NCBI GenBank assembly: GCA_037965595.1
Contig: CP150183.1
Span: forward strand, 806,001-870,000
DNA: 64,000 bases
Reading direction: 5' to 3'
Source of the DNA: Alkalihalobacillus sp. FSL W8-0930
GTDB lineage: Bacteria; Bacillota; Bacilli; Bacillales; Bacillaceae_D
Part shown: piece after piece, positions 8,312 through 20,799 of the stretch
Layout: every line of letters starts with the position of its first letter
Numbering within the stretch: position 1 is the stretch's first letter
Position numbers and translations under genes: made by a program
The notes under the pieces: generated by a model
What the model was told of the DNA's origin: nothing
The model's input: the letters and a program-made list of their open reading frames with translations, nothing else
Database searches by the model: none

Positions 8312-8716
8312 ATGAATTATTCAAAGGGAACAAACTATGCTTTACATACGATGTTATATTTGGCTTCGCAGGACGAAAATCCAATCATTGGTGTTCAAGA
8401 ATTAGCAGATCATCAAGGAGTATCTTCATCTTATCTCTCAAAGATTTTAACTAAGCTAACAAAGCAGGGGCTTATTGAATCTCATTCCGGTGCTCAAGGG
8501 GGATACCGTCTGAGTCGAGACAAATATTCGATCTCGTTTCTGGAGATTATCCAAGCAATCGAAGGGAATGCTCCCTTATTTAAAGGCTGTGAAAGTAATA
8601 AGCCTGGATGTTTAATCGAAGACGTGATGATGAATTCCGAGAAAAAGATGGATGAATACCTACAGTCCCAGATGATTGGGGATATTGCCGAGAAGGCCAC
8701 AATGGCACAGAAGTAA
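8312..8716 (+). CDS. Rrf2-family transcriptional regulator
   Basis: A 134-residue winged-helix repressor. MNYSKGTNYALHTMLYLA, the recognition helix SSSYLSKILTKLTKQGLI and GAQGGYRLSR are typical Rrf2 features. Only two cysteines are seen in the sensor segment (GCESNKPGC, about residues 92-100), not the three of IscR-type iron-sulfur proteins, so a thiol or partial-cluster redox sensor is possible. It faces the TrxB-like gene across a perfect palindrome, suggesting redox control of that gene and of itself. RBS is weak (GGGTGA). Confidence 0.9.
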   Translation: MNYSKGTNYALHTMLYLASQDENPIIGVQELADHQGVSSSYLSKILTKLTKQGLIESHSGAQGGYRLSRDKYSISFLEIIQAIEGNAPLFKGCESNKPGCLIEDVMMNSEKKMDEYLQSQMIGDIAEKATMAQK

Positions 8717-8736
8717 ACTTATTTTATTCTTTTTTG

Positions 8737-8766
8737 AAAAACCGTATCTTAATGAACGGTTTTTTC
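8737..8766 (+). terminator. Terminator after Rrf2 gene
   Basis: AAAAACCGT pairs with ACGGTTTTT across a 10-base loop, with trailing Ts. The sigma-factor frame is open through it, which argues against a start upstream of it. Confidence 0.8.
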
Positions 8767-8802
8767 GTTTATATAAGTGAAGTCAAAGAAATGGAGGTAG
8801 AC

Positions 8803-9462
8803 ATGCGCTCAATGGTTCAAGGTACTTCAGTTAATGAAAACTTTGAAGAAGTGGTTTCTCCGCACCTAAAGTCATTAGAGAGATACTGTCACTACATTGC
8901 CTACACGAAATGGGACGCTGAGGATCTGATGCAAGAAACATTAGAAAAGTTGTATCGTTATTCACTCCATAAGCAAGTGCCCGTTTCCAAAGCTTACTTA
9001 CACAAGATCGCTTCGAATACATGGACGGATCGCTTACGCAAAAAGAAGATTGAAGAAGTGCTGACGGAGCATAAGGACGAAATTTCAGGCGAAGCTAGTC
9101 CGACAATTGGCATTGCTGATGAAGCAATTGAACAATTGCTAAAATCCTGCACACCAAAGCAACGAACAGTATTTTTACTTGTTGAAGCGTTAGGCTTTTC
9201 GTTAAAAGAAACAGCTCGTGTTCTCGGAATGTCTGAAGGGTCCATTAAATCGAGCTTACACAGAGGGAGGAAGAGAGTTCATGCTGATTTTTTTAATGAT
9301 GAGCGTGAGATAAAGGAAGATGTCGTGTCGCAGTATCGGACGATTTTAGCAAATGGAGATGTGAATACATTACTTCGACTTTATCTTGCAGAGAATGAAC
9401 AAAGAAAAAAACCAACAATGGCACCTACATCATTTTCAAGTTGTCTTCAGATGGTTGCTTAG
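8803..9462 (+). CDS. ECF-type RNA polymerase sigma factor
   Basis: A 219-residue sigma-70 family factor. Region 2 spans about residues 15-80 (WDAEDLMQETLEKLYRY) and region 4 about 107-160 (TPKQRTVFLLVEALGFSLKE then GMSEGSIKSSLHRGRKRV). A tail of about 59 residues follows, containing VVSQYRTILANGDVNTLLRLY, which looks like the first helices of a SnoaL-like extension seen in ECF41-type factors but stops there. Start ATG 8803 is chosen for RBS GGAGG. clpP follows 18 bases later; no anti-sigma gene is adjacent. Confidence 0.88.
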   Translation: MRSMVQGTSVNENFEEVVSPHLKSLERYCHYIAYTKWDAEDLMQETLEKLYRYSLHKQVPVSKAYLHKIASNTWTDRLRKKKIEEVLTEHKDEISGEASPTIGIADEAIEQLLKSCTPKQRTVFLLVEALGFSLKETARVLGMSEGSIKSSLHRGRKRVHADFFNDEREIKEDVVSQYRTILANGDVNTLLRLYLAENEQRKKPTMAPTSFSSCLQMVA

Positions 9463-9480
9463 ATGAAGGGGGAATTTACC

Positions 9481-10065
9481 ATGACGAATGCGGTTCCGTA
9501 TGTTGTTGAAAAAACAAACCAAGGGGAAAGAACGTATGATATCTATTCACGATTACTTAAAGACCGAGTTGTCTTTCTTGGTTCAGAGGTGAATGACCCG
9601 ATTGCAAATAGTATCGTTGCACAGTTATTATTTCTTGCCGCAGAAGATCCCCAAAAAGATATTTCTCTCTATATTAATAGTCCTGGAGGTTCAACCTCAG
9701 CCGGAATGGCTATTCTTGATACAATGAATTTAATTAAACCCAACGTGCAAACCATTTGTATAGGTATGGCTGCCTCAATGGGTGCAATCCTCCTAACTGC
9801 TGGAGCGAAAGGAAAACGAATGGCGCTTCCGAATAGTGAAATTATGATTCATCAACCTTTAGGAGGTGCGCAGGGTCAAGCAGCTGATATTGAAATCAGT
9901 GCTCGGCGTATTATAAAGCTTCGAGAGCAGCTAGAAGAGTTTATAGCGCTACAGACGGGGCAAGCAAAAGAAAAGGTATCTAAAGACATGGATCGCGATT
10001 ACTTTATGACTTCAGAAGAAGCACTTGAATATGGCGTCATTGATAAAATAATTACCTCGCAATAA
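9481..10065 (+). CDS. clpP: ATP-dependent Clp protease proteolytic subunit ClpP (probable paralogue)
   Basis: Serine peptidase of the barrel-shaped Clp protease working with ClpX or ClpC unfoldases. 194 residues, normal length; catalytic Ser99 in GMAASMG, His124 in MIHQPLGG and Asp in the DRDYF motif near 171-173. RBS AGGGGG before ATG 9481 rules out the in-frame ATG at 9463. The principal clpP of Bacillaceae usually stands elsewhere, so this copy in an ECF operon is probably an additional one (inference). A terminator follows. Confidence 0.93.
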   Translation: MTNAVPYVVEKTNQGERTYDIYSRLLKDRVVFLGSEVNDPIANSIVAQLLFLAAEDPQKDISLYINSPGGSTSAGMAILDTMNLIKPNVQTICIGMAASMGAILLTAGAKGKRMALPNSEIMIHQPLGGAQGQAADIEISARRIIKLREQLEEFIALQTGQAKEKVSKDMDRDYFMTSEEALEYGVIDKIITSQ

Positions 10066-10071
10066 GATGAA

Positions 10072-10101
10072 AACGCGCCATTTATAGGTGCGTTCTTTTT
10101 T
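10072..10101 (+). terminator. Terminator after clpP
   Basis: AACGCGCC pairs with GGTGCGTT (one G-T) across a 7-base loop, followed by CTTTTTT. Confidence 0.85.
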
Positions 10102-10123
10102 GCGTTAAAAACTTAAAACCTAT

Positions 10124-10152
10124 TTGACACATAGGAATTATAAAGTTAGGAT
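10124..10152 (+). promoter_or_regulatory. Promoter for cysJI
   Basis: TTGACA, 17-bp spacer, TAGGAT. The 90-base leader that follows shows no SAM riboswitch motif. Confidence 0.6.
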
Positions 10153-10241
10153 AAAGTAGTAGATTAATATGGGAAAGTACATAGTAATTTCAACTAATAA
10201 TAAGATGATTGTAGATTATCTTTTTTGTGAGGTGGAAATCG

Positions 10242-12068
10242 TTGCAACTTCATATTCAGAATAGTCCTTTTTCTCAAGAGCAAGTTGATTTATTGAATCA
10301 ATTAGTACCTACATTAACAACAGAGCAAAAGATTTGGATTAGTGGTTTTTTAGCGGCTAGCCAAACAACGGCCAGTACGATTGAGCCTGTAACGCAACAA
10401 CCCACACAACAAGCAGATGTGGCTCCTGTATCTAAGGAAATAACGATCCTATACGGGTCGCAAACAGGGAACGGCCAGAGCTTATCGGAAGAGTTCGGAC
10501 TAAAGCTAGAAAGCAAAGGATTTAATGTTACTGTTTCTTCGATGAGTGAGTATAAGCCAAAAGAGTTGAAGAATCTATCAAACTTATTACTGGTTGCAAG
10601 CACTCATGGTGAGGGGGACCCACCGGATAATGCGTTATCTTTTATTGAGTTCCTTAATGGAAGAAAAGCTCCCAAGCTAGAAAATTTGCATTATTCTGTT
10701 CTTGCATTAGGGGATACCTCCTATGAATTCTTCTGCAAAACAGGAAAGGACATTGACCAACGGCTAGAAGAGCTCGGTGGAAAGAGGCTATATCCTCGAG
10801 TAGATTGTGATGTTGATTTCACAGATGATGCAGAGGAATGGTTTGAAGGTGTGTTAAGAGGAATTAGTGATCTTACAGAATCGAGCTCTGTGGGGAGTGC
10901 TGCTCTTAGTGATACTCAAACACAAAGCACCGAGCAAACATCGTATTCAAGAACTAATCCATTCCACGCAGAAGTATTAGAAAATCTTAACCTTAATGGT
11001 CGTGGATCAAATAAAGAAACAAGACATATCGAACTCTCACTAGAGGGATCAGGTTTAACTTATGAGCCGGGCGATAGCCTTGGCATTTTTCCTACAAATG
11101 ACAAGTCTATTGTTGATGAGCTCTTACGGGTAACCGGTTATAATCCGGAATTATCCATTCAAATCAACAAACAAGGTGATCTTCTTTCATTAAAAGAAGC
11201 ATTTAGCAGACATTATGAAATAACCGTTCTTTCAAAGCCTTTATTAGAGAAGTTCGTTCCGTTTGTAACGAATGAAGAATTTAAACGTTTACTAGACCCT
11301 GAAAATGCGGATGCATTAAGAACGTATTTATCTGGGCGAGATCTAATTGATTTGGTGAATGATTATGGTCCCATTCAAGCGGATGAGATCGAATTTACTT
11401 CTATATTACGAAAAATCCCGCCTCGTCTCTATTCGATTGCGAGTAGCTATGAAGCAAGTCCTGACGAAGTTCACCTTACAATTGGTGCCCTTCGATATGA
11501 ATCACACGGCAGAGATCGAGCTGGCGTTTGTTCCGTGCAATGCGCTGAACGCTTAGAGCCTGGTGATACCGTTCCGGTTTTCATACAACGTAACCAGAAC
11601 TTTAAACTACCTGCCGATGAGCAAACACCGGTTATTATGGTAGGCCCAGGTACTGGGGTTGCACCATTCCGTTCATTTATTCAAGAACGTGAAGAACGTG
11701 ATGTGTCAGGGAAGTCATGGTTATTCTTTGGCGAACAGCACTTTATGACTGATTTTCTTTATCAAACAGAATGGCTGAAATGGATAGAAGATGGTGTATT
11801 AACAAAGCTAGATGTTGCTTTTTCAAGAGATCAGGAACAGAAGGTATACGTTCAACACAAAATGCTTGAACACAAGAAAGAGCTTTTTGAATGGCTAGAA
11901 GCAGGCGCTGTGGTTTATGTGTGTGGAGATGAAGCACATATGGCCCATGACGTACATGCAACGCTTTTGTCCATTTTACAGACTGAAGGTGGATTATCCT
12001 CTGACCAAGCAGAATCGTATCTTGGAGACATGCAACAACAGAAACGTTATCAGAGAGATGTCTATTAA
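10242..12068 (+). CDS. cysJ: Sulfite reductase (NADPH) flavoprotein alpha subunit CysJ
   Basis: Diflavin reductase passing electrons from NADPH via FAD and FMN to CysI for sulfite reduction to sulfide. Flavodoxin domain begins at ITILYGSQTGNGQSLSEEF; a connecting FAD domain has RLYSIASS; the NADPH domain has GPGTGVAPFRSFIQER and ends with the family C terminus DVY. TTG 10242 chosen for GAGGTGG seven bases upstream; an in-frame GTG at 10227 overlaps that site. 608 residues is typical. Followed by cysI after 20 bases. Confidence 0.95.
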   Translation: MQLHIQNSPFSQEQVDLLNQLVPTLTTEQKIWISGFLAASQTTASTIEPVTQQPTQQADVAPVSKEITILYGSQTGNGQSLSEEFGLKLESKGFNVTVSSMSEYKPKELKNLSNLLLVASTHGEGDPPDNALSFIEFLNGRKAPKLENLHYSVLALGDTSYEFFCKTGKDIDQRLEELGGKRLYPRVDCDVDFTDDAEEWFEGVLRGISDLTESSSVGSAALSDTQTQSTEQTSYSRTNPFHAEVLENLNLNGRGSNKETRHIELSLEGSGLTYEPGDSLGIFPTNDKSIVDELLRVTGYNPELSIQINKQGDLLSLKEAFSRHYEITVLSKPLLEKFVPFVTNEEFKRLLDPENADALRTYLSGRDLIDLVNDYGPIQADEIEFTSILRKIPPRLYSIASSYEASPDEVHLTIGALRYESHGRDRAGVCSVQCAERLEPGDTVPVFIQRNQNFKLPADEQTPVIMVGPGTGVAPFRSFIQEREERDVSGKSWLFFGEQHFMTDFLYQTEWLKWIEDGVLTKLDVAFSRDQEQKVYVQHKMLEHKKELFEWLEAGAVVYVCGDEAHMAHDVHATLLSILQTEGGLSSDQAESYLGDMQQQKRYQRDVY

Positions 12069-12088
12069 GAGGGTGAAAGGAGAATATC

Positions 12089-13810
12089 ATGGTTAAGGTA
12101 GATAAAATTCACGCACAAGCAGGCCCACCAAGTGATGTAGAGCAGATTAAGGATGAAAGCCAGTATTTACGTGGTTCCCTGGCTGAAACATTGGAGAGTC
12201 CTCTTTCAGCAGGAATTCCTGATTGGGATAACCGCTTAATGAAGTTTCACGGCAGTTACCTTCAAGATGATCGGGATTTGCGTAACGAGCGCCGTAAGCA
12301 AAAGTTAGAGCCGGCGTATCAATTCATGGTTCGAGTAAGAGCCCCAGGTGGAGTAGCAACTCCAGACCAGTGGCTAACAATGGATCGTTTAGCTAGAAAG
12401 TACGGGAACGGAACGTTAAAGTTAACGACTCGACAGGCGTTTCAAATGCACGGCATCCTTAAATGGAATATGAAAAAAAGCATTAAAGAGATTAATGATT
12501 CGCTTATGGATACACTAGCAGCATGTGGAGACGTGAACCGGAATGTCATGAGCAATCCAAACCCATATCAATCTGAAATCCATGGAGAAGTATATGATTG
12601 GGCACGTAAGTTAAGTGACTATCTTTCTCCTCGCACTAGAGCGTACCACGAAATCTGGTTAGATGAAGAGAAGGTAGTAGACAGCTCAGCTGATGAAGAA
12701 CAAGAGCCTATGTATGGAAAGTACTACTTGCCAAGAAAATTTAAGATAGGTATTGCGATTCCACCTTCAAATGATGTGGATGTCTATTCTCAAGATCTTG
12801 GTTTTATTGCAATTGTAGAAGATGGACAACTAAAAGGATTCAACGTTGCAGTAGGTGGCGGAATGGGTATGACACACGGAGACACTAATACATATCCTCA
12901 ACTTTCGCGTGTTATTGGCTTCTGTACACCAGACCAGCTACTTGATGTAGCAGAGAAAATTATTACGATTCAACGAGACTATGGAAACAGGTCTATTCGA
13001 AAATATGCAAGATTTAAGTATACAATTGATTCAAGAGGTCTAGATTGGGTAAAACAAGAGTTAACTGATCGTTTGGGCTGGGAGCTTGAGACAGAGCGTG
13101 AGTATCATTTTGAGCACAACGGTGACCGCTATGGCTGGGTAAAAGGTACAAACAATAAGTGGCATCTAACATTATTTATTCAGAATGGACGAATTGTAGA
13201 TACGGAAGATTATCCACTTATGACAGGTTTACGAGAGATTGCAGCGATTCATACGGGAGATTTTCGGATAAGTCCTAACCAAAATCTAGTGATCAGCAAT
13301 GTAACAATTCAGAAAAAGCGTAAAATAAATGAGCTGGTTGAAAAGTATGGCTTAACAGATGGCAAAGAGTATTCTGCTCTGCGTAGGAATTCTATGTCCT
13401 GTGTTGCACTACCAACCTGTGGAATGGCAATGGCTGAATCAGAGAGGTATTTGCCTGAATTAATTACTAAGATTGATGTCTTATTAGAAGAATCCGGTTT
13501 AAGAGATGAAGAAATCATTATAAGGATGGCGGGCTGTCCGAATGGATGCTCGCGGGCAGCACTCGGTGAAATTGGCTTTATCGGTAAAGCGCCAGGTAAA
13601 TACAATGTTTATCTAGGGGCAGGATTTGCTGGAGACCGACTAAGCAAATTGTATCGTGAGAATATTGGAGAAGCCGAGATTCTGAATGAACTTAAGCCAA
13701 TCCTTTCAGATTTTGCAAAACATCGCGAAGACGGGGAGCACTTTGGTGACTTTGTTATTCGTGCTGGATATGTCGCTCGTGTAAATTCAGGAACAGACTT
13801 TCATGAATGA
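12089..13810 (+). CDS. cysI: Sulfite reductase hemoprotein beta subunit CysI
   Basis: Siroheme/[4Fe-4S] enzyme doing the six-electron reduction of sulfite to sulfide for cysteine synthesis. Cluster ligands are visible as CVALPTC and GCPNGC (C-x5-C and C-x3-C) in the C-terminal third; siroheme-binding Arg/Lys patches include [11 protein letters not shown] near residue 113. 573 residues is normal. RBS AAAGGAG. Forms an operon with cysJ. A 12-bp hairpin follows the stop. Confidence 0.96.
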   Translation: MVKVDKIHAQAGPPSDVEQIKDESQYLRGSLAETLESPLSAGIPDWDNRLMKFHGSYLQDDRDLRNERRKQKLEPAYQFMVRVRAPGGVATPDQWLTMDRLARKYGNGTLKLTTRQAFQMHGILKWNMKKSIKEINDSLMDTLAACGDVNRNVMSNPNPYQSEIHGEVYDWARKLSDYLSPRTRAYHEIWLDEEKVVDSSADEEQEPMYGKYYLPRKFKIGIAIPPSNDVDVYSQDLGFIAIVEDGQLKGFNVAVGGGMGMTHGDTNTYPQLSRVIGFCTPDQLLDVAEKIITIQRDYGNRSIRKYARFKYTIDSRGLDWVKQELTDRLGWELETEREYHFEHNGDRYGWVKGTNNKWHLTLFIQNGRIVDTEDYPLMTGLREIAAIHTGDFRISPNQNLVISNVTIQKKRKINELVEKYGLTDGKEYSALRRNSMSCVALPTCGMAMAESERYLPELITKIDVLLEESGLRDEEIIIRMAGCPNGCSRAALGEIGFIGKAPGKYNVYLGAGFAGDRLSKLYRENIGEAEILNELKPILSDFAKHREDGEHFGDFVIRAGYVARVNSGTDFHE

Positions 13811-13825
13811 AGTGTAGAAAGCCTT

Positions 13826-13859
13826 GTATATAGCGCCTTTTAAGGGAGGCGCTATATAC
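13826..13859 (+). terminator. Hairpin after cysI
   Basis: Perfect 12-bp stem GTATATAGCGCC / GGCGCTATATAC with a 10-base loop; lacks a clean T run, so termination may be weak. Confidence 0.6.
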
Positions 13860-13916
13860 TTAAGTTATTTGAATTCATAGACTTTTAAAAAGTTGAAAGT
13901 TTTTTTAAAAAAACTA

Positions 13917-13945
13917 TTGCCGCTTTTAAATGAACATGATATATT
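13917..13945 (+). promoter_or_regulatory. rrn operon promoter P1
   Basis: TTGCCG, 17-bp spacer, TATATT, preceded by A/T tracts (13886-13913) resembling an UP element. It stands upstream of the leading tRNAs. Confidence 0.65.
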
Positions 13946-14017
13946 ATTACTTGTCGTTAAGAGCGACGCGATAACAACAGTTCTTAAACAGGTTGCACGA
14001 TGATTACTTCATTGCAT

Positions 14018-14091
14018 GCGCCCGTAGCTCAACTGGATAGAGTACTTGACTACGAATCAAGCGGTTAGAGGTTCGAATCCTCTCGGGCGCG
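14018..14091 (+). tRNA. tRNA-Arg (ACG)
   Basis: Cloverleaf with acceptor GCGCCCG/CGGGCGC, anticodon stem CTTGA/TCAAG and loop CTACGAA, T arm with GGTTCGAATCC. CCA is not encoded. Confidence 0.95.
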
Positions 14092-14117
14092 CTTATCATT
14101 TTCTATTACATAGACTT

Positions 14118-14191
14118 CGGGAAGTAGCTCAGCTTGGTAGAGCACTTGGTTTGGGACCAAGGGGTCGCAGGTTCAAATCCTGTCTTCCCGA
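14118..14191 (+). tRNA. tRNA-Pro (TGG)
   Basis: Acceptor CGGGAAG/CTTCCCG, anticodon stem CTTGG/CCAAG with loop TTTGGGA. CCA is not encoded. Confidence 0.95.
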
Positions 14192-14209
14192 TCATCATTT
14201 TTATAACAT

Positions 14210-14283
14210 GCGGGTGTAGTTTAGTGGTAAAACCTCAGCCTTCCAAGCTGATGATGTGAGTTCGATTCTCATCACCCGCTCCA
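14210..14283 (+). tRNA. tRNA-Gly (TCC)
   Basis: Acceptor GCGGGTG/CACCCGC, anticodon loop CTTCCAA. Encoded CCA at 14281-14283. Confidence 0.95.
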
Positions 14284-14326
14284 AATTATATATTTGGCAG
14301 AACGTGCTTTTTTTATGTCTTTTTTT

Positions 14327-14403
<77 letters not shown>

Positions 14404-14413
14404 AAAAAAGTTG

Positions 14414-14442
14414 TTGACAAACAAAACATTGTTTGATAACAT
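14414..14442 (+). promoter_or_regulatory. rrn operon promoter P2
   Basis: TTGACA, 17-bp spacer, TAACAT between tRNA-Ile and 16S; it lets the rRNAs be made independently of the leading tRNAs. Confidence 0.7.
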
Positions 14443-14618
14443 ATAAAAGTCGCTAAGATAAACAAACGACAGACAAGTTCTTTGAAAACTGAACAAAAGC
14501 CAAGCGTACGAAGAGATACAAGATATCTCATAAGTATAAAAAAGTCGTAGTGTAAGCTACGCAATTGGAAAGTTGATGGTAACATCAACGCCAGCAGTTG
14601 AGCAATCAACTCACCACT

Positions 14619-16173
<1,555 letters not shown>

Positions 16174-16279
16174 GGGAGTTTTACTTCTAGTCGATCACAC
16201 AGTTTATCTGATGTGAATACGCTTTGGCTTTTGTTCGGTTTTGAATGAACTTATTCATTCAATGTATTACCCCAATTGG

Positions 16280-16356
<77 letters not shown>

Positions 16357-16374
16357 TTTTTAAAAAGTAATAAA

Positions 16375-16450
16375 GGGGCCTTAGCTCAGCTGGGAGAGCG
16401 CCTGCCTTGCACGCAGGAGGTCAGCGGTTCGATCCCGCTAGGCTCCACCA
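16375..16450 (+). tRNA. tRNA-Ala (TGC)
   Basis: Acceptor GGGGCCT/AGGCTCC with one G-T pair, anticodon loop CTTGCAC, encoded CCA. Confidence 0.97.
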
Positions 16451-16629
16451 TTATCTCTTTAGAACAAAATAAGAGTCATCGAACGTCTTTTTTTGTGTCT
16501 TGGAGCTGGTTCTTTGAAAACTAAATCGTGCAATGCAAAACACACACAACGCAATCATCGTTAGATGAAAGCGAGTCTATATACACCATACTTGATGAAT
16601 GACATCTTGCGATGTTCTGAAGTCAACTT

Positions 16630-19562
<2,933 letters not shown>

Positions 19563-19623
19563 ATTTGGTGTATGACTGTGTGAGCACGATTTAGTTTTGA
19601 AGGAATCATTTTCTTTCAATGAG

Positions 19624-19739
19624 TCCGGTGGCAATAGCGAAGAGGTCACACCCGTTCCCATGCCGAACACGGCCGTTAAGCTCTTCTGCGTCAATGGTAG
19701 TTGGGGGCTTCCCCCTGCGAGAGTAGAACGTTGCCGGGC
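19624..19739 (+). rRNA. 5S ribosomal RNA, copy 1
   Basis: About 116 bases; termini TCCGGTGGC and GTTGCCGGGC pair, and the conserved GAAGAGGTCACACCCGTTCC is present. Last gene of the rrn operon. Confidence 0.97.
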
Positions 19740-19746
19740 ACTGATT

Positions 19747-19780
19747 AAAAACCTTTCATCTTATGATGAGAGGTTTTTTT
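19747..19780 (+). terminator. rrn operon terminator
   Basis: AAAACCTTTCATC pairs with GATGAGAGGTTTT over a TTAT loop, then Ts. Confidence 0.9.
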
Positions 19781-19944
19781 GTGGTTTTCATTGAAGACAG
19801 AAGAGCAGAGAAATAGCCAAAGAACCAAGATGAGAAGAAGAAGCACTAAGAACTCTGGGCCGTTACAAAGGAAGATGCAGACAAAATCAAGCCCCCAGCA
19901 CATTCAATCAAGAATGAGTCCACGATACCAAGGGGCAAGCCGAG

Positions 19945-20310
19945 ATTAATAAGAAGGAAGCTTCTTGTACCAAGAAGCACCCCACTATAATAAGAAGATT
20001 ACGAGCAAAACCATGAAGAAAGACCTTTTTATCAAGGAAAAGCACAATACCAAGAAGACTAATGAAAAGAGTAAGACCACACTCTCAATATCAAGAAAGA
20101 GAAAAGATTAACCAAGATTGCGCGTCTTTTACCAAGGAAAATGACAAATATACCAAGCCCACAGTACCTTTAATTAAGAAGCACCCCCTGATACCAAGAA
20201 GCAAATCAACTTTATTAAGAAGGAAGCTTCTTGTACTAAGAAGCACCCCGTCATAGTAAGAAGAGTAGGGGCAATACAAAGAAGAAAGAACAACTTACCA
20301 AGAAGCTTTG
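19945..20310. repeat. AG-rich degenerate repeat array between two 5S genes
   Basis: Non-coding stretch full of irregular copies of TACCAAGAAGCACCCC (for example near 19968, 20048, 20170, 20192, 20234 and 20297). A longer unit of about 78 bases is present twice, at 19945-20022 and 20210-20288; both carry GGAAGCTTCTTGTAC followed by AAGAAGCACCCC, forming a short hairpin. Spacing is irregular and units diverge, unlike CRISPR. The rest of 19782-20470 shows no coding signal. Confidence 0.7.
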
Positions 20311-20474
20311 CTTTCCTCTATACAGAGCAACTCGCTAAGTACATAAATAGAATCTTAACACGAGATCAACGTTACAGAAATCTAGAAAATTAGCTCAACA
20401 AATCATACAACTGCGCATACCACCTCACTCAAAAATCAATTCTAAAAAATATACGACAAATTTCGCGAAATGTG

Positions 20475-20503
20475 TTGCATCGTGTCTTTAGACATGTTAT
20501 TCT
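20475..20503 (+). promoter_or_regulatory. Promoter of stand-alone 5S gene
   Basis: TTGCAT, 17-bp spacer, TATTCT, ending 30 bases before the second 5S. Confidence 0.65.
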
Positions 20504-20533
20504 AATTCATGTGTTAGAGAAACTCACATACAG

Positions 20534-20649
20534 TCCGGTGGCAATAGCGAAGAGGTCACACCCGTTCCCATGCCGAACACGGCCGTTAAGCTCTTCTGCG
20601 TCAATGGTAGTTGGGGGCTTCCCCCTGCGAGAGTAGAACGTTGCCGGGC
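20534..20649 (+). rRNA. 5S ribosomal RNA, copy 2
   Basis: Identical to copy 1 over its full length, about 0.8 kb downstream, with its own promoter and terminator. Flanking sequence differs, so only the gene itself is conserved. Confidence 0.96.
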
Positions 20650-20652
20650 ATT

Positions 20653-20690
20653 AAGATCGCGCATTTCAATAGGAAATGCGCGATCTTTTT
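20653..20690 (+). terminator. Terminator of second 5S gene
   Basis: Perfect 15-bp stem AAGATCGCGCATTTC / GAAATGCGCGATCTT, then Ts. Confidence 0.93.
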
Positions 20691-20799
20691 GTATGTTATT
20701 GTCTAAATTTTTTGTGAAATGATCATTCATTGCTTTTAACTATGCTAGAATAGGAAGAAGGGAAAGACTTCCAATCTTACATACACTAAGGAGAATGCT

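Noticed and set aside
10147-10241. SAM riboswitch or T-box in the cysJI leader
   Set aside because: Leader is short, AT-rich and lacks the conserved blocks or a terminator hairpin of these classes.
20062-20279. Two overlapping 62-64 codon frames in the inter-5S region
   Set aside because: Low-complexity Lys/Arg-rich translation of the AG repeat; no RBS at the starts.
19900-20310. Possible CRISPR array
   Set aside because: Repeat units are degenerate, unevenly spaced and purine-rich, with no constant repeat-spacer length and no cas genes.
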